NCBI RefSeq assembly: GCF_021730395.1
Contig: NC_069371.1
Span: 73,996,001 to 74,060,000 of the forward strand
Length of the DNA: 64,000 bases
Direction: 5' to 3'
Source: Mercenaria mercenaria
Lineage: Eukaryota; Mollusca; Bivalvia; Venerida; Veneridae
Numbering within the stretch: the first letter of the stretch is position 1; the number at the start of each line of letters is the position of its first letter. Positions 23,403 through 36,515 of the stretch are shown piece by piece. A program made the translations under genes and the position numbers. The notes under the pieces are model-generated. The model did no database searches. It was not told where the DNA came from and saw only the letters and a program-made list of their open reading frames with translations.

Positions 23403-23943
23403 TTAGCAAACTTCACACAGCTACTATTTTTTCTTTTTAAAATTACATGGAAACTGCAAATCGTCTCTAAAACAGCACATCCTGTATCAAACTAATTTTA
23501 TAGCAATGTTACCAAAGCAACCAAATTCCTTCACACCATTTTGTTCCATTAAAAGCCATAACTGCCTGTATTGGGGCTAGTTTTTCTTACTCTGGTTGGC
23601 AAAAAAACTTTATATGAAATGGCAAAAAAAATCCCAGATCTGCATAAAAAGACTTCTGCGCGTCGCCTTTCCCGAGACAAAACTAAACTTGAATATAGAA
23701 AAAAGACATGATCTAAAAAGAGCTCCACAAAAGATTACCTAAAAGTAATTGAGAAGATAAAATCGGCACCTGATATGTTTTTTTAATAAATAAAAGTCAA
23801 AAACTAACACTGTTAATATATTATAAGTTGTTGACAGTGGTTTCCTGAATATTTAAACACTTTGATTTAATGTATTTACTCCTAACGTCAGTGTAACTAT
23901 TGATATACTAACACTCAGATGACCGTGTTAGATGGAAAACTAT
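23403..23943. other. intergenic, nothing recognised
   Basis: No coding, RNA or clear repeat signal seen. Confidence 0.4.
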
Positions 23944-24288
23944 GGTGGCATATTTCTGCCACGAGATAACTAGGCAGCTATCACGATGATTTGTAAACTT
24001 TTCAGGAAATGTGTGCACTTTTTCTGAAAACATTTCAGCAATAAATAATATTTTCTGGATATATTCATTCTTTCATGAAAATGTTTTAGCGCAAAATTTC
24101 GCGGTAACTATCACGATAATATTTTAAACTTTCCAGCAAAGTTGTGCATGTAAATTATCGCAATAATATTTCTAGGAAACCTTCCACTATTGAGATATTT
24201 TTTTCCAGAAAACTACGCTTTATCAAGATAAATATTTGATGTATCGCGATAGCTACCTAGCTATCTCATCGCAGAAATCAGCGGCAAA
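23944..24288. repeat. MITE with ~45-bp imperfect inverted ends
   Basis: TTTCTGCCACGAGATAACTA and CAGCTATCACGATG on the left are complementary to CGCGATAGCTACC and TAGCTATCTCATCGCAGAAA on the right. The interior is AT-rich with no frame. Confidence 0.6.
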
Positions 24289-26985
24289 TTGCTAGATAAA
24301 TTGTACCATGTGTTGGATGACTGCTTGTCGAGTTGGAAGCGCATATATTATAGATACACAAGTTCTTTGCGCATGCACACAGGAGGAGGATTCTCACGGT
24401 CATTTTGAGAGCGGTTCTTGTAAACAAATATTTCGCGTCATTGTTATTTACTGAATTGACAAGATGTTCAGTAATTATGGAGCTCGAATGTCTCAGATCC
24501 CCGTGTGATCAACCACTCACCACCCCCTCCCCCAACCCCTACACACAGCAACAAACACCCAAATATACATGGTCATTACACGCGTTTGTTTAGTAGAAAC
24601 TTTATAAGTTTTCCTGTCAGAAAACACTGGCTGGCCCAATTTCAAAACAATGTTACAGATATTTTCCCTGCGTTACCATCTGCCAAAACTGCACGCACAA
24701 GCTTTGAAACTCATGTAAGCGACCAAGGGCCATCACGGCCCATTGTTATTATCAGAAAAAAATAAGTTTTAAAGACTTTTGTCTCAAAATTTGATATTAA
24801 CTTAGCAAACCAATGTTGAACTGTTGACCGGTCATTAGCGCACAAACAGCACAGAAGCGTTACGTAAATTAATACATGACATTAGAAATAAATTTCAGTA
24901 AGTCTTTCTTTCGAGTTTTGGATTTATCCCAACGAAATATGATATTGAACTATAAACCGACCATACAATACAAACTATGGAACGGCAATTTACAAAAGCA
25001 TCTAAAAGTTAGACTTACAAGTGCTAGTCTATTTGGATCATGACACATCATGCAATCAAGTATAAAATCTCCAAGGTTTATTTCCGGTATATCCTTCAGA
25101 GAATAATCCATCTTACAGGTTTTAACACATACAAGAATGAAGTTTACCTTAAGATTTCAAGTTCACGTTCTACCTCATCAGTCATGCATGAATCGCAGGT
25201 TTTATGTATAGGTTATTTTTTATTAGTCCGCATTTATAAAACTAAATAGGTCACAGTCGCGTTTTATAAACAATAACCTGTTTAATGGTAAAAATAATAC
25301 TACTATTATTATTATTATAGTTACTATTATTATTATTATTATAATTATTATCATCATCATTATTATTTATATTACAAATAGCAATAACAAAAGATGAAGT
25401 AATGATATTAGAAATAATAATGATAATAAATCAAAGGTATAGTGAAATCTTAATTTATTTAGTTCTTTGTGTTGACAAACAAAATCTTCCAAAATCATAA
25501 TTGTACTGAAAAAGGCCATACCGATGAAGGTGAATATTCTATTATATTTACATAGAATACTTACAAAAAGAATAGGAAAATGATTTTCTCATATACATGC
25601 AATCAATATTATTGGAATATGATACTACTGGATAAATTCAAATTATTGTGTTCCATCTATACTGGATTTTGAATTTCAATAATAAGCTGCCTAAAGTGTT
25701 TTTGTTGAAATGCACATTCATTTTTCAATCTTAGGCAAATGTCATTTACAATATTCTGCAAGCATTAAAACGTCTTTTAGATGAGTGAATGTCATTTTTC
25801 TAAAATATCAAATTTGAATTTGTGCACATCTTCAGACAGAACTTGAAAAAATAAAAACTTGCTTTTTTCCCTAAAAACAAAATGAAATTTGCAACATATT
25901 CCTAAATAAGTTTCTTTTTATTTTTTTTTATTATGTTTGATCAACAAATATTTTCTTTTCATAAAAATGCCAAAATAGGTATAGGTTATCACATATTCAT
26001 TAAATAAAATGCTCTGTTTCGCCTTCTCACTAATTAATGCACTTGTAAGGCAGACTGACCTTTGTTTATTTGCATACTGTGATAGTCATTAGCCCCCAAC
26101 TGTGCTAATGGAGACAGAAATCCCTTGGCCCACTGCCAGTATCTAGGCCTTTAAGAGAGAGAGAGAGATATTAGTTAAGTAACCGAATACGAGACATTAT
26201 TTTTTTTAATATTGTAAAAGTAGGATTTACGAAAATCCAAAGTAAGTAGCTTTATTACTGATCGGAAAAAATGTTTTAATTAATATTGAATCTGAAATGT
26301 TCTTTTCTGCAAGAAATACAGATATTTGCTGAATTAAGTTACAATATATTGTTTCTTAGATCGTCATCACGCCAAGTTTTTTTGTCATTGGTCAATTCTA
26401 TAACGTCATATCTCAAACACGGGGATATTTTCGGAAAACCGATTTTCTATTTTTTATTGCAATTAGCTTTACATATTGCAAATCTGAGCAATTTTGTTTG
26501 ATTTTAGATTGACAACCAATGAATTTTTAGTGGTCCGGCGGACCAGGTAGCTTTCAGGATTCACTTGTCCACCTGAAAATACACTGTCCCCGGGTCAACG
26601 GACCACCGTTAGTGTCGATCCCTGCTATTGCGCGTTCCGTTATAAAAATATGTTTTTAACCCTAAATCATATCTATGTACTGTAAGTGCGTTGTTATAGG
26701 AACTGTCCTTCTTTGTTAAGCCTTGACAACCCTGTCCCTACGACTGTGCATGCGCATATAATTAGTATTCAAGCCATACCTTTGACCATGCATCTGACGC
26801 CTGCGCAATACTGAATTCAATACTGTATGTATAAAATCAATTGATTTATCAAGTTAATAATGAATGATTGGTTACTGTTGATTTACCAAAATAAACATCG
26901 GACAAATTTGAAAAATACTGCAATTCCATTGGTCAGAATATAATTTCAACCGCTAAGTTACACAAGCTACATGTTACGCAACGAG
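24289..26985. other. intergenic, no gene supported
   Basis: Includes an ATT/TTA trinucleotide repeat at about 25295-25375, a short GA run near 26155, and two short Pro/Ser-rich frames at 24405-24765. Those frames lack splice signals, neighbours or a recognisable domain and were not accepted. Confidence 0.4.
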
Positions 26986-26997
26986 TAATATTTAATT

Positions 26998-27375
26998 GCT
27001 GGGTATATGTGTAATAGGGTAGAGTATAAGTGTGCACTTATACTTCTTTGTTATTGAGCTAGCTTTTATAGTGACGTGGTAGAGTGTGTAAGATTCCCGG
27101 CCAGGCCTGAAGTATTTTCAGTTTGTTACTTTTGGCACCCAGCGTAAATAACTCACGAGTAGATATGAATGGACACGTCCAAACTCACCTGGAATTCTAG
27201 GTCGAATTCTAAAATGTAGGGGGTGTATGTAGTAGGGTATAGTGTAAGGGTGCACTTATACTTCCTTGCTATTGAGCTAGCTTTTATAGCGACGTGGTAG
27301 AGGGTCCGCCCTAGGTGTGAGAGGTCCCGGATTCGATTCCCAGTCAGGCCTGAAGTATGTTCAGACTGTTACATA
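26998..27375 (+). repeat. two direct copies of a tRNA-headed (SINE-like) unit
   Basis: Units at about 26998-27130 and 27218-27375 share TGCACTTATACTTC, GAGCTAGCTTTTATAG, CGACGTGGTAGAG and CAGGCCTGAAGTAT. The second keeps GGTCCCGGATTCGATTCCC, a good B box, and TAGCGACGTGGTAGAGGGT, which resembles an A box. The first copy has lost about 25 bp around the B box. Confidence 0.6.
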
Positions 27376-27689
27376 TACAAACTTGTTCCGCTGTTGGATT
27401 ATTAGATTGGCTACATGGGACAGTATGTCAAGCTAGCCAACCATTCAAAATAGTGGGACCAATTAACTTTATGTATGTTGATGGGTACGTTATGTTATAA
27501 TTTTTAACAATGATCATGTTGATAACTTTATAAGTAAACATGATATGATTGTACGAATGACATCCTGTCAGATCCAACTTGGTGTAATGTTAACTTGACT
27601 TAAGACCTAACGACATGAAAACAAAATCAAGCGGTTATCTGTTTACTACAGGCAATTCAGTTCTGAAGTAGTTGACCAGAAACCATTCG

Positions 27690-28375
27690 TATTTCATGGT
27701 CGCTGTGACCGTGAACTTTGCAGAATTCACCCAAAAATCTGATCACAGGAAATAATCATATGATTTTCGACGGTCATAACTCCGCATATACTCCATATAT
27801 CACTCCGAAACAGTTTTCAGTTTCAAAGTCATTGTGTCCTTGACTACTGACCTACTCATCAAAAAAGTGATCTTTGCTGACAACAAACGATGGTTTTGTA
27901 AACACAAGAGTTGTAACGTTATTAAGTGAAAACTGTTTTCAGTCTCGATCTCAATATGACCTTGATCTTTGACCTACAATTTTTGGAATGATCTATATAA
28001 TAATACAGGCCATCTTTTGATCACATTTGAAGATTGACGACTTCTTTAGTTATTGAGCGAAAATCAGTTTCAGTATAGATGTCAGAGTGTCCTTGACCTT
28101 AGCTCTATTGCACCAAGATAATGTGGGACAAAGTTTGAGTACTGTAGGCCAACGCGTTTTGTAGTTATGCGCAAAATCGTTTTCAGTTTCAAGAATATTT
28201 ATGGTGATGACCATTGAACTATCGGTACCTAAAACTTTATAAGGAATTTTCTGACTATCTAATGAAGTTCGACAACTAGAGGCCTTAGTACTCCCTAGTT
28301 ATTAATCGGATGCCAAGTGGTCTGCTGACGGACCGACAATCAGACCGATAAACCGACAGACAATGCATTCTCTGC
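27690..28375. repeat. tandemly built dispersed repeat (~140-bp sub-units)
   Basis: Words such as GTTTTCAGTTTCAA, TGACCTTGATCTTTGACCTA, TTATTGAGCGAAAATC and TGTCCTTGAC recur about every 140 bp, and the block ends in repeated GACCGACA/GACCGATA words. The frames are broken and the pattern is that of a non-coding mollusc repeat. Confidence 0.5.
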
Positions 28376-29716
28376 ACAAAATTCATTTTATACGTCTATA
28401 TATGTGAAAACAAGGTAAAGCCATGCTCCAACAACACAGCCTCCCCAAAGCAAAACTCAAAACCCAAGTCAAGATGAAACAGTTCAAGAATAAAGCTCTG
28501 GCACTGTCCCGAATAAGAAACTGAATCTTACCCCGAAATCTACACTACTGCTCTAGCGCACATTCGAATTGTTACTTGCAGGCAATTTTATATTAATCAC
28601 CATTATACGTAATTAAATGTGGTCAATATCGTAGATTTGTTTGAAAGTGAACTGTACACTTATTTGAATTGCCAGAACATTTGAGTTATATCAGATATTA
28701 ACGAAAATGTTTAATCAGGACTGTGTAAAATTTGTTTTTGACGCTTTTGTAATATAAGATATTAACAGATATTATTATTCAACTTTACAATATTACACAT
28801 TGTATTAGATCAATTGCGCACATCATATGAAACAAGCAGAGCTTAAACAAAGCATAAATGAACCAATATGAGAAAAGCAGGGCCATACCAGGCCAATACG
28901 CAGAAGTCACTTCCGTTAGATTTTTAAATAACGCCATTTTGTTTTACATCAAAGTTATACATTACAACATTTTCACATTTTTTGACAAAAATATCATCTA
29001 ACATGTTCATGTAATAACCAAGTATGACTGAGCGGACGTTCGATGTCGATGTGTGTCTTTATAGATTACAACGATACTTTTTCCCTTATTCGGTATTGTG
29101 TCAAAAGTGTTTCCTGTCGGAAATTCTGACAATTTTCAAGGAAAATAATGAGAAAATATGCGAAACTCAGTTTAATTAAAAGGATGAGATTTATCTTTAA
29201 CAGACATTTTGATAGTACGAACTATTTGTGCAATGATAAATTAATAGCGATTCACATGCTGGAAAGTGGATGAACAGATTGGCAAACACGTGTGTCAGTT
29301 GAACTGCAAACCATTTCGGATAACAATTAAACGAGGCATGGGAGTGTATAATATGTGCTTGGTTGGTTCTATTAGCTTGATCAACACATATGTGTACAGT
29401 TTTGTGTCTCGTTGCCTGCAGCTTGAAAAGAAATGACTTTTGAAGCAGTTTATCTCACTAAAGAAAATAGATAAGAATTCCAAAAAATAAGGTAAGTTCC
29501 AGTTACTTCTGATTATGTCGCATTAAAAAATATCTCTCAAAATAATTCTCAAGTACCTAAATACAACTCATTCTGTTTTATTGGAAAAAATGGTGATGCT
29601 TTCAAAAATAAGTCACAACAATTTGTCAAGATTTTTCACCTGAACGTGCATAGCTGCCATAAGGTTCTTAGAGAGAACACAGAGTTCTTATGGTGTTACC
29701 GCCAACAGTCGAAAGT
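28376..29716. other. intergenic, nothing recognised
   Basis: No gene, RNA or strong repeat was seen. Confidence 0.4.
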
Positions 29717-29877
29717 TATATAATAATATTATCATTAATCAAGCGATTACATATTGGCCTAGTTATTTGTCCTCGGGCAGTCGTATTGGCCCTGGGCCTA
29801 CGGCCTCGGTCCAATACGACAACCTTTGGACAAATAACAAGGCCAATATGAAATTGCTTAATTAATAATATTATATA
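29717..29877. repeat. 161-bp palindrome with GC-rich centre
   Basis: The arms extend from TATATAATAATATTA (left) to TAATAATATTATATA (right), through CGTATTGG and CCAATACG. The centre reads CCCTGGGCCTACGGCCTCGG. Its layout (AT-rich outer arms, GC-rich centre) resembles that of the palindrome at 61354-61521, though the sequences differ. Confidence 0.85.
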
Positions 29878-30049
29878 ATTAAAAGTAAATATTAACCATG
29901 TTGCCAGACTAAGACAGTTTGTAAAGTTAATAAATGTATTGAAGGGATATTGAAACAACCGCATTATTTTGTTCACTGACTGGGGAAAAGAATCTATTAC
30001 GTGCAAAATTTGGAAAATAAACAACAATTTTAATTTTTCTTTTAACTCA

Positions 30050-30356
30050 TTTATGTTTGTTTGTTTTTTTGTTGTTTTTTTATTGGGTTTAACGCCGTTT
30101 TTCATCTGTATTTCAGTTATGTAACGGCGGGTAGTTAACCCAACCGGTGTTCCTGGATTCTGTACTAGTACAAACCTGTTCTCCGCAAGTAAATGCCAAC
30201 TTTCCCATAAGAAGTAGAGGTGGAGGACGAATGATGTCAGACACAATGTATTTTATCAAATCGTCACGGAGAACATACACCCCGCCCGGGGATCGAACTC
30301 GCGACCCTGAGATCCGTAGATCTGCGCTCTCCCTATTGAGCTAAGCGGGCGGACTA
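30050..30356 (-). repeat. tRNA-derived SINE (family A), complete
   Basis: On the minus strand the head reads GCCCGCTTAGCTCAATAGGG (A box), then GGTCGCGAGTTCGATCCCC (B box). A body with GATGTCAGACAC-type and ACGGCGGG blocks follows, and the tail is GGCGTTAAACCC plus an A-rich CAAA run. Length is about 305 bp. A head-truncated relative lies at 54952-55172 and a diverged one at 46650-46870. Confidence 0.8.
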
Positions 30357-31285
30357 CCTCATTTATATCTATCTTCGTTGAAATAAAACATGACTATAAA
30401 TCAGACACAGTAGCACAATGTATCTGCAAGTTTAAAACATAATGGTCAAATTTTTAAATGTCCCTACGGTGATTCTCTACTAAAATTGTTCAAATTACCC
30501 CGGTGTGTTAAAAGAAATCGTTCAATTTTACCTACATATATTGCAACTTTAAAACCTTTTTTTTTTGAAACTGCTTTAAATGATTTTTCCTAAGACGACA
30601 AGTTTTTATACCCAAAACTGTTTAAATTATCCACATTCATTAAAAACATGACCACCAGAGAGTGCGGTCATTTTTCCATACGTGTATACATATAAACCTT
30701 AGAGGTACAGATTAACCAGCCAACAAAAAGCATACGTTAAATATCAAAATTGGGCGGGGACCTTTGCCTTTCAGTTCTATTTGATGCCATTGGCTAACCA
30801 GGTGACAGAGGCCTCAAAATCAAGATAGCTGCCAATATGGCCACGGAAGACGTATATTAGACCTAAAATAACGTGTAAATGTTGTTTGTTGTTTGATTGC
30901 CATTTAAATTGTTAAGAAATAATATATCCCAAACAGTGATGTGTCGTTGAAAAAGCCAGAGTGATATAATAATACGCATCTAAACGACAATGTTTAACAA
31001 TGATTTTTTTCACGCGAAAATCACACTTTGAGATATATTTATTATGTTTCGATTCTTACACGTTTTATCACTTACGAGCACCATGCCTATATGTTAACGG
31101 TTCGAAAAATTATGCATAAACTGCGATATTGAATGCATAATAGCATCAGGTATACTGTACGATGTGGTATTCTAGAGTATTTTCCGTTTATTGTTTTTTA
31201 TTAAATGTGATGCAGACGCGTTTACATATACAGATATCTATCAACTGATAGTTTTGAGAGATTGAAACTATCTTTAGATCAGTTT
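30357..31285. other. intergenic with a half-palindrome remnant
   Basis: At about 30968-31065 the words GTGATATAATAATACGCATCT, AACGACAA and GAGATATATTTATTATG match, as reverse complement, one half of the palindrome at 61354-61521. No gene is seen. Confidence 0.5.
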
Positions 31286-31483
31286 TCCCTTATCATGCTG
31301 GACACGCCTGATTCTGCCTTTGCGACCAGTGCAGATCATGATCAGCTTGCGCATCCGTGCAGCCTGGTCATGACCTGCACTGTTCGCCATTCAGTCAATA
31401 TATTTTTATCATGCACCCCTTTTAACAGTTAACGGTACTGTCCAAATTGAAAGATGGACAAGTTCATTATAGAAAAGGTTAAA
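31286..31483. repeat. dispersed MITE copy with palindromic core
   Basis: It runs from TTATCATGCTGGACACGCC, through TTTGCGACCAGTGCAGATC and GCGCATCCGTGCAG, to GAAAGATGGACAAGTTC and AGGTTAAAG. These blocks match 15565-15778 (reverse orientation) and, in part, 62164-62348. Confidence 0.65.
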
Positions 31484-31749
31484 GTGTATTGACTCGTGCT
31501 GAATCACCGGTAGTAACCAGATTGTATGAGTTGTTCAAGCATACTGCATGATATTGATACATCCCAGTGTTTTGTTTATGTATTCTATTTTTAGCACAGT
31601 GTCAGTACCATTTTACTAAAATTTCTGCCAATACTATTGATGTCATCAATTATTTATTAGATAAATCATTTCTTTACTTACTATTGCATTTTTTAAAGTC
31701 AGACTGTCATCATATTTATTGTATTTTGTAAGTTATTGCATTTTAAATT

Positions 31750-32770
31750 GATTACAGTGCAGCATCCCTGTCTGGCTGCAGCCATTTTGCCCCATTGCAT
31801 TCTGGGTAGTTACCCTTGACAACCTAGTAGAATTCCATGAATTATTCCAACTGTCAAAACAATTCTAAGCTAAATTTCTTTAATTTAAGCAAAGGATCAG
31901 AGTTTTCCAGGTAATAGTCATTTTATTTAGGAATTATACCTTTGTTTTATGTCCAGTTTTCATGCAACTTAATTTGTTTTAGTAGTTTAAACTCTGATTT
32001 TTATGATTTAACCATAGTTTTGGCTGTTCCATGTACACATTGTTTTGATGTGTACATTCTGCACACAGTTGTACATTCACTCAGAGTTTGGTTGTGTGCA
32101 CCCACACAGTTGATGTGAGCACACATGTTTTGTTGTGCACTTGGTCAGTATAAAAGCTTTTTGTAGCTCCATTGAGGAAACTCTCCAGACTTTGAACTTC
32201 AAGAGCTTAACCTATTTTTGGTAACTGCCAGTATTCTATTTTTGACTTTAGAATTTTTCAAGACTTGATTATTTTTGGCTTAAGTAAATAACTTTTAACA
32301 GTAAAATAAGATTTAATACTGAGGTTTATAGGCAAGCATTTGTTTCATTTAAAGATTATAAATATTTAACATTGTTTGTTGTTAACTAAGATGTTTTGCT
32401 GATACATTATTAGTATTTATTTAGACTCAGTATTTTATATGCATTGTCTTAATTTTTGTTAGGGATAAAATAAATAAATTTGCAATTTAAATTTATTTGA
32501 TCTTAGTGATTTCTTATTAGTGTTAAGTAGAACTTAAGTAAATCTTGGTAAAATAAGTAGATAACTGGAGTAAAATAGCCTTAGTGAATCGGCCACAAAG
32601 CAGAATTGCATTCGAACCCAATCTGATCTTAACCACGAAACCGGAAGTCGCAAGCCTGCATAGTCCAGTGTTACGTAACCAAATAGCCAGAGTTCGAGAT
32701 CCCAGCCCGGTAAATCCTATTCAACGTCTCTTGCCGAACCACAACCAGTCCCGAAACCATCCGAGCTAGC
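31750..32770 (+). other. promoter-like module of unknown origin
   Basis: The segment has GCATTCTGGGTAGTT (about 31797-31811; its complement resembles the ZNF143/Staf motif), TATAAAAG at 32149 and AATAAA at about 32469. A more GC-balanced 61-codon frame follows to 32769. This order could mark a host promoter with a short transcript or an old LTR-like fossil. I recognised no protein domain and found no matching second copy in the window, so neither reading is established. Confidence 0.25.
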
Positions 32771-32875
32771 CAGAGCGCAACAATATTTAAAAAAAATGAT
32801 CCCAATATGGTCAATTATCAGATCTTGTTTCCTTCTTTGATATGATTAAAATCTAACGTATCAACAGATATTTTG

Positions 32876-34382
32876 TTAAGGAGGTAGGTCACCTTAATAT
32901 ATGTATGTGCGCATGCCCAACCGGAAGCTAACATGACGATTTACGACGGCGTTCACGACAAACTAAATGTATTATGTATATCTATTCTTCTGATTAAAAT
33001 TCTTGAACATGTCTCCGATCTTATGCTTAATGGTTTAGTAATGCAATAGTAATGTATAAATTGCCGCAGAAACGCTTCAAAACATTGTTGCCTTTAAATG
33101 ACGTCATTGACGTCATGACGTTACGTGTCAGTTACCGCGCAAAATTAATAGCTTTTATTTTAAAAGTACGTAATTCTGTGCATTTTCTTTATTTGAACTA
33201 TTTCTTTATTTGAACTATTCTTAAACAGCCATTATTTGCTGAAATACTTTTTATGAGTCTTTCGCTCTGAATAATGATCAATATGTTGCTTCTTTTATGT
33301 AGTTATATTGAAATGTTATGCGGAATGTAAGAACATGGATGATGGTAACTAATGTTATTGGGAATATAGTTGGGTGAAAGGTTACTCATTACGGCCATTT
33401 TCAAATAGAAATTGCGCAGTTTTATTTGTACTACCTGTTTTTCAGCTTCCGTTGATAATTTGTTACTTATATACTAAAACTAAGCTCTAAAAAAGTTCAG
33501 ATTTCAGTAGAAAATTGTGGTTTCTTGAATTAAATTGGTATTACCATGTAAACGAAGCCCGTGACCTATATATCTAAATGTAAAATTCAAAAGCGTTGAC
33601 ACTGGTCTATTAAATGAACACAGCTTCGGTTTTTTATTTTCATTTCCACAATATCCATGAGAATAATAGCAGCATGCAGAACGATTTTTCCATAAAAAAT
33701 GTCAGACGAGGGGTACTGCTGTAAGTATTTTTAGCTGTGAAATTTGTTTATATAAATGCAAATAAAACGAAAATATTACTAACGTTAGAAATAAGATGTT
33801 TTAAAGCTACATAAACAAGAAATATGATTTTATTTAATATTTTTATAAGAAATTATGATAAAAAGCAACATATAAGCTATTTCAAACATGGTTACTTTAA
33901 ACTTTAAAAAAAATAGGGTACCATGTAAAGTTGTTTGCATTTTGCAAATAATATTACCCAAAAATTCCCTGTTGGTCATTAACAGAATGGCACTGAAGCC
34001 GTCGAAAGGCCCGTTTTCATACATAGTTATTTAAAAATGAGAGAAAATGCGTTACCAAGGAACACGAGCCCCGCGACATATACATTTAAGCTTATATTAA
34101 AAAGCTAACGCACATACTAGTAAAATTATCAATTATGCAGACTTCTACGGATAACAATGAAACCATAATATACAGAAAAGTGTTAAATATTCATATTTTC
34201 CTTCTTCTTTCAATATAAAACACCTTTGGAGTGTCATGTACTTCAAACCTGGATAGATATTGTACTTGAAAGGACAGAGATACACGAAATTGAGATTGTA
34301 GTAGTTAAAATATCAAATTACACGAAATACAAACATTGCTGATTTGAATTTACCCTGGTAACAAGGTATCCTACCTCCTTAA
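32876..34382 (+). mobile_element. 1.5-kb TTAA-ended non-autonomous transposon, copy 1
   Basis: Ends are TTAAGGAGGTAGGTCACCTT (left) and AAGGTATCCTACCTCCTTAA (right), inverted repeats of about 20 bp. No frame resembles a transposase, so it is non-autonomous. Two perfect TGACGTCA sites (33099 and 33108) and a TGACGTTA follow one another near the left third. The copy at 36842-38357 aligns along its whole length in the same orientation. Confidence 0.88.
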
Positions 34383-36281
34383 ATAAAATGCGAAATAGAG
34401 CATATAATACTTAAATACTCCCACTTAAAACCGTGCTAAGGAGCGTGAGGGTTGTTGCACAATGAATAGACTCTGCCATTAATAAGCGTTCTACGCTTCC
34501 AAATGAACTTCTTTTATATTTTATTAAATGCGATATTTAAGTTTTTATGTAAAACGAATATTACATTTCATTTGATGTAGTTATATTTCTTCGAAGTTTA
34601 GAGTAAAACACTTTTATGCCATATACCTAATCACACATCATGTTACAAAGGAACAACAAATGCTCAACTAGATAAGCAATATTACAAAATACATAAACGA
34701 TAACCCAATGTAATATAATCAAATAAACGTAGGCATACACTCTAACCTTTATGACATTCTTTAGCCTGATTCAAGCAATGTTCCTTCTTCATGGCGACAG
34801 GCAGGTAGCATAGCCTTGGATATTGAATAGTTGTTTTAACGAAAGTACAATTTTATCGTATTCGGATATTCAGAGCAATTACAAACTCTTAGATACGCGT
34901 AAACGTTCACGCCTGTCATAATATTGATTATCTAAAGTTGTATAGATGTTATTGTTGTCAGCAATACAACTCAAAGTTACTTAAGTATCTATTTCGTAGG
35001 CGTTCACACTCATCATAAATAGATTGTATAGAAGTAACTGTTTTCAATCGTTATCCTCTCTGAATATACCATGGTCATTTTTATTCTTTTCTTTTTTTTG
35101 CTATCAGCTTCTTCCACCCTCAAGTCCATTTTCACATGCGGAAATGGGTACTGTGCAATCCAATATGACGTCAACCGATGGAAAATTTCGGGACTATTTT
35201 TTTTTATATTATTAAAAATGCAATTTAAAAATTGCTATTGTTGAAAATGCAATTTTATTGTTATGTTTTTCAACTGTACATAATAGAAAGTGTTTTCATT
35301 TTAACTGTATAAGGGTGGTTTTTCAAAATAATGAAGCTTTTTCTTCTCTCTCACCTTACCGTAATTCAGTTCAGTTTTAGAAGGTGTTTTTGGGCAATTA
35401 ATATCCACATCAATATAGTCAATAAATGTGTACAGTTTCAGCTTAATGGCTCAAGCAGTTCTAAAGTATAGCTAAATTTGTCCCCTTAGCAGGCCAAAAA
35501 GCGTGACATTTTACACGAAGGCTAGTTTTCAACCGTTTTATTTTTTCAAACCAAGCTTTATGATTTTTTTATGTAACTTAAACTCTGCACATTTAAAGCA
35601 AAATACCTTTTTTCATAAACAACATCTTATTCTTACCAATATTTCATGCCTTGTGATGGAACCCCCTTCACAAAAAATAGTGAAAAAATTACTAAATTTC
35701 GATGTTGCAATTTCATAACCCCATTACTTTTCTATAGTCCTAATGATTTTCTAAGACCTTAAACCTTTCAGCTTTGAAGACACAATAATGACTTTTTTGT
35801 TTAATAAATCAACTTTCTTAGAATCTTTGATGAATGTCTATACACCTAAAAATGTCCCTATGTGCACCTTTTCAGTAGTTAAGTTTCAGATTTCTTTCAT
35901 TTTTTAAAAATAAATGTTTGGTTTTTTAACTTTATTTTCTTGGAAAGGGAATTACAATGGATACAAAAGCAGCTTTCAACTTCACATATAAAGGAGTGTT
36001 AAACATACACAAAGCCAAAAGTGATTCCCATGTGCACCTTTTCTGATATTTATCAATTGCTTTGGCATTACTGTAATCTGTATTCTTAGCAATGTGTACA
36101 CACAATTTGGGCATTACTTCATAATTTAGCATTATATTTGTTATCATTGTTTGCATTTTTTCCGAAGTTGGCAGTTTTCAAGTTAAAAAGTGGAAACATC
36201 AATTTTATTGCTTCTTAAGCCCTTAAGTTTGCGTATATAATTATGTTAATGTTCACTAGTGAATTTTGTTATTGTTGTGTT
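34383..36281. other. intergenic between the two 1.5-kb elements, no gene recognised
   Basis: The word TGTGCACCTTTTC recurs at about 35870 and 36030, and again at 36599 and 38435 outside this block. No coding signal is seen. Confidence 0.4.
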
Positions 36282-36515
36282 TAACATCGCACTGACACAT
36301 TTAAAGGTCATATAGCAACTTTCCAGCTTTGATGGTGGAGGAAAAGCACAGGTGCCCCTCCGTGCATTATTTCATTACGAGCGGGCACCTGGGTATAACC
36401 ACCGACCTTCTGTAAGCCACATGAAGAGTTAACGCCCCGAGTGAGGCTCGAACCCACACCATAAGGGGCAAGTAATTTAAAGTTAGCGACCTTAACCACT
36501 CGGCCACAGAGGCCC
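36282..36515 (-). repeat. tRNA-derived SINE (family B), complete
   Basis: On the minus strand it reads GTGGCCGAGTGGTTAAGGTCG (A box), GTGGGTTCGAGCCTCAC (B box), ACAGAAGGTCGGTGGTTATA, CAGGTGCCCGCTCGTAATG, and ends GTGCGATGTTAAAC. Relatives lie at 58200-58466 and 62874-63125. The layout fits the tRNA-headed SINEs known from molluscs. Confidence 0.82.

Noticed and set aside
22674-23495. Overlapping open frames on both strands with repeated residues
   Set aside because: They arise from the ~105-bp satellite. The repeat period and self-complementarity explain them fully.
24405-24765. Two overlapping short frames, one with Pro-rich start
   Set aside because: No domain, splice signal or repeat support was seen, and the Pro-rich part comes from a C/A-rich simple stretch.
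32584-32769. 61-residue frame with balanced composition
   Set aside because: No recognisable domain and no splice or homology evidence, so it is kept only as part of an uncertain promoter-like module.
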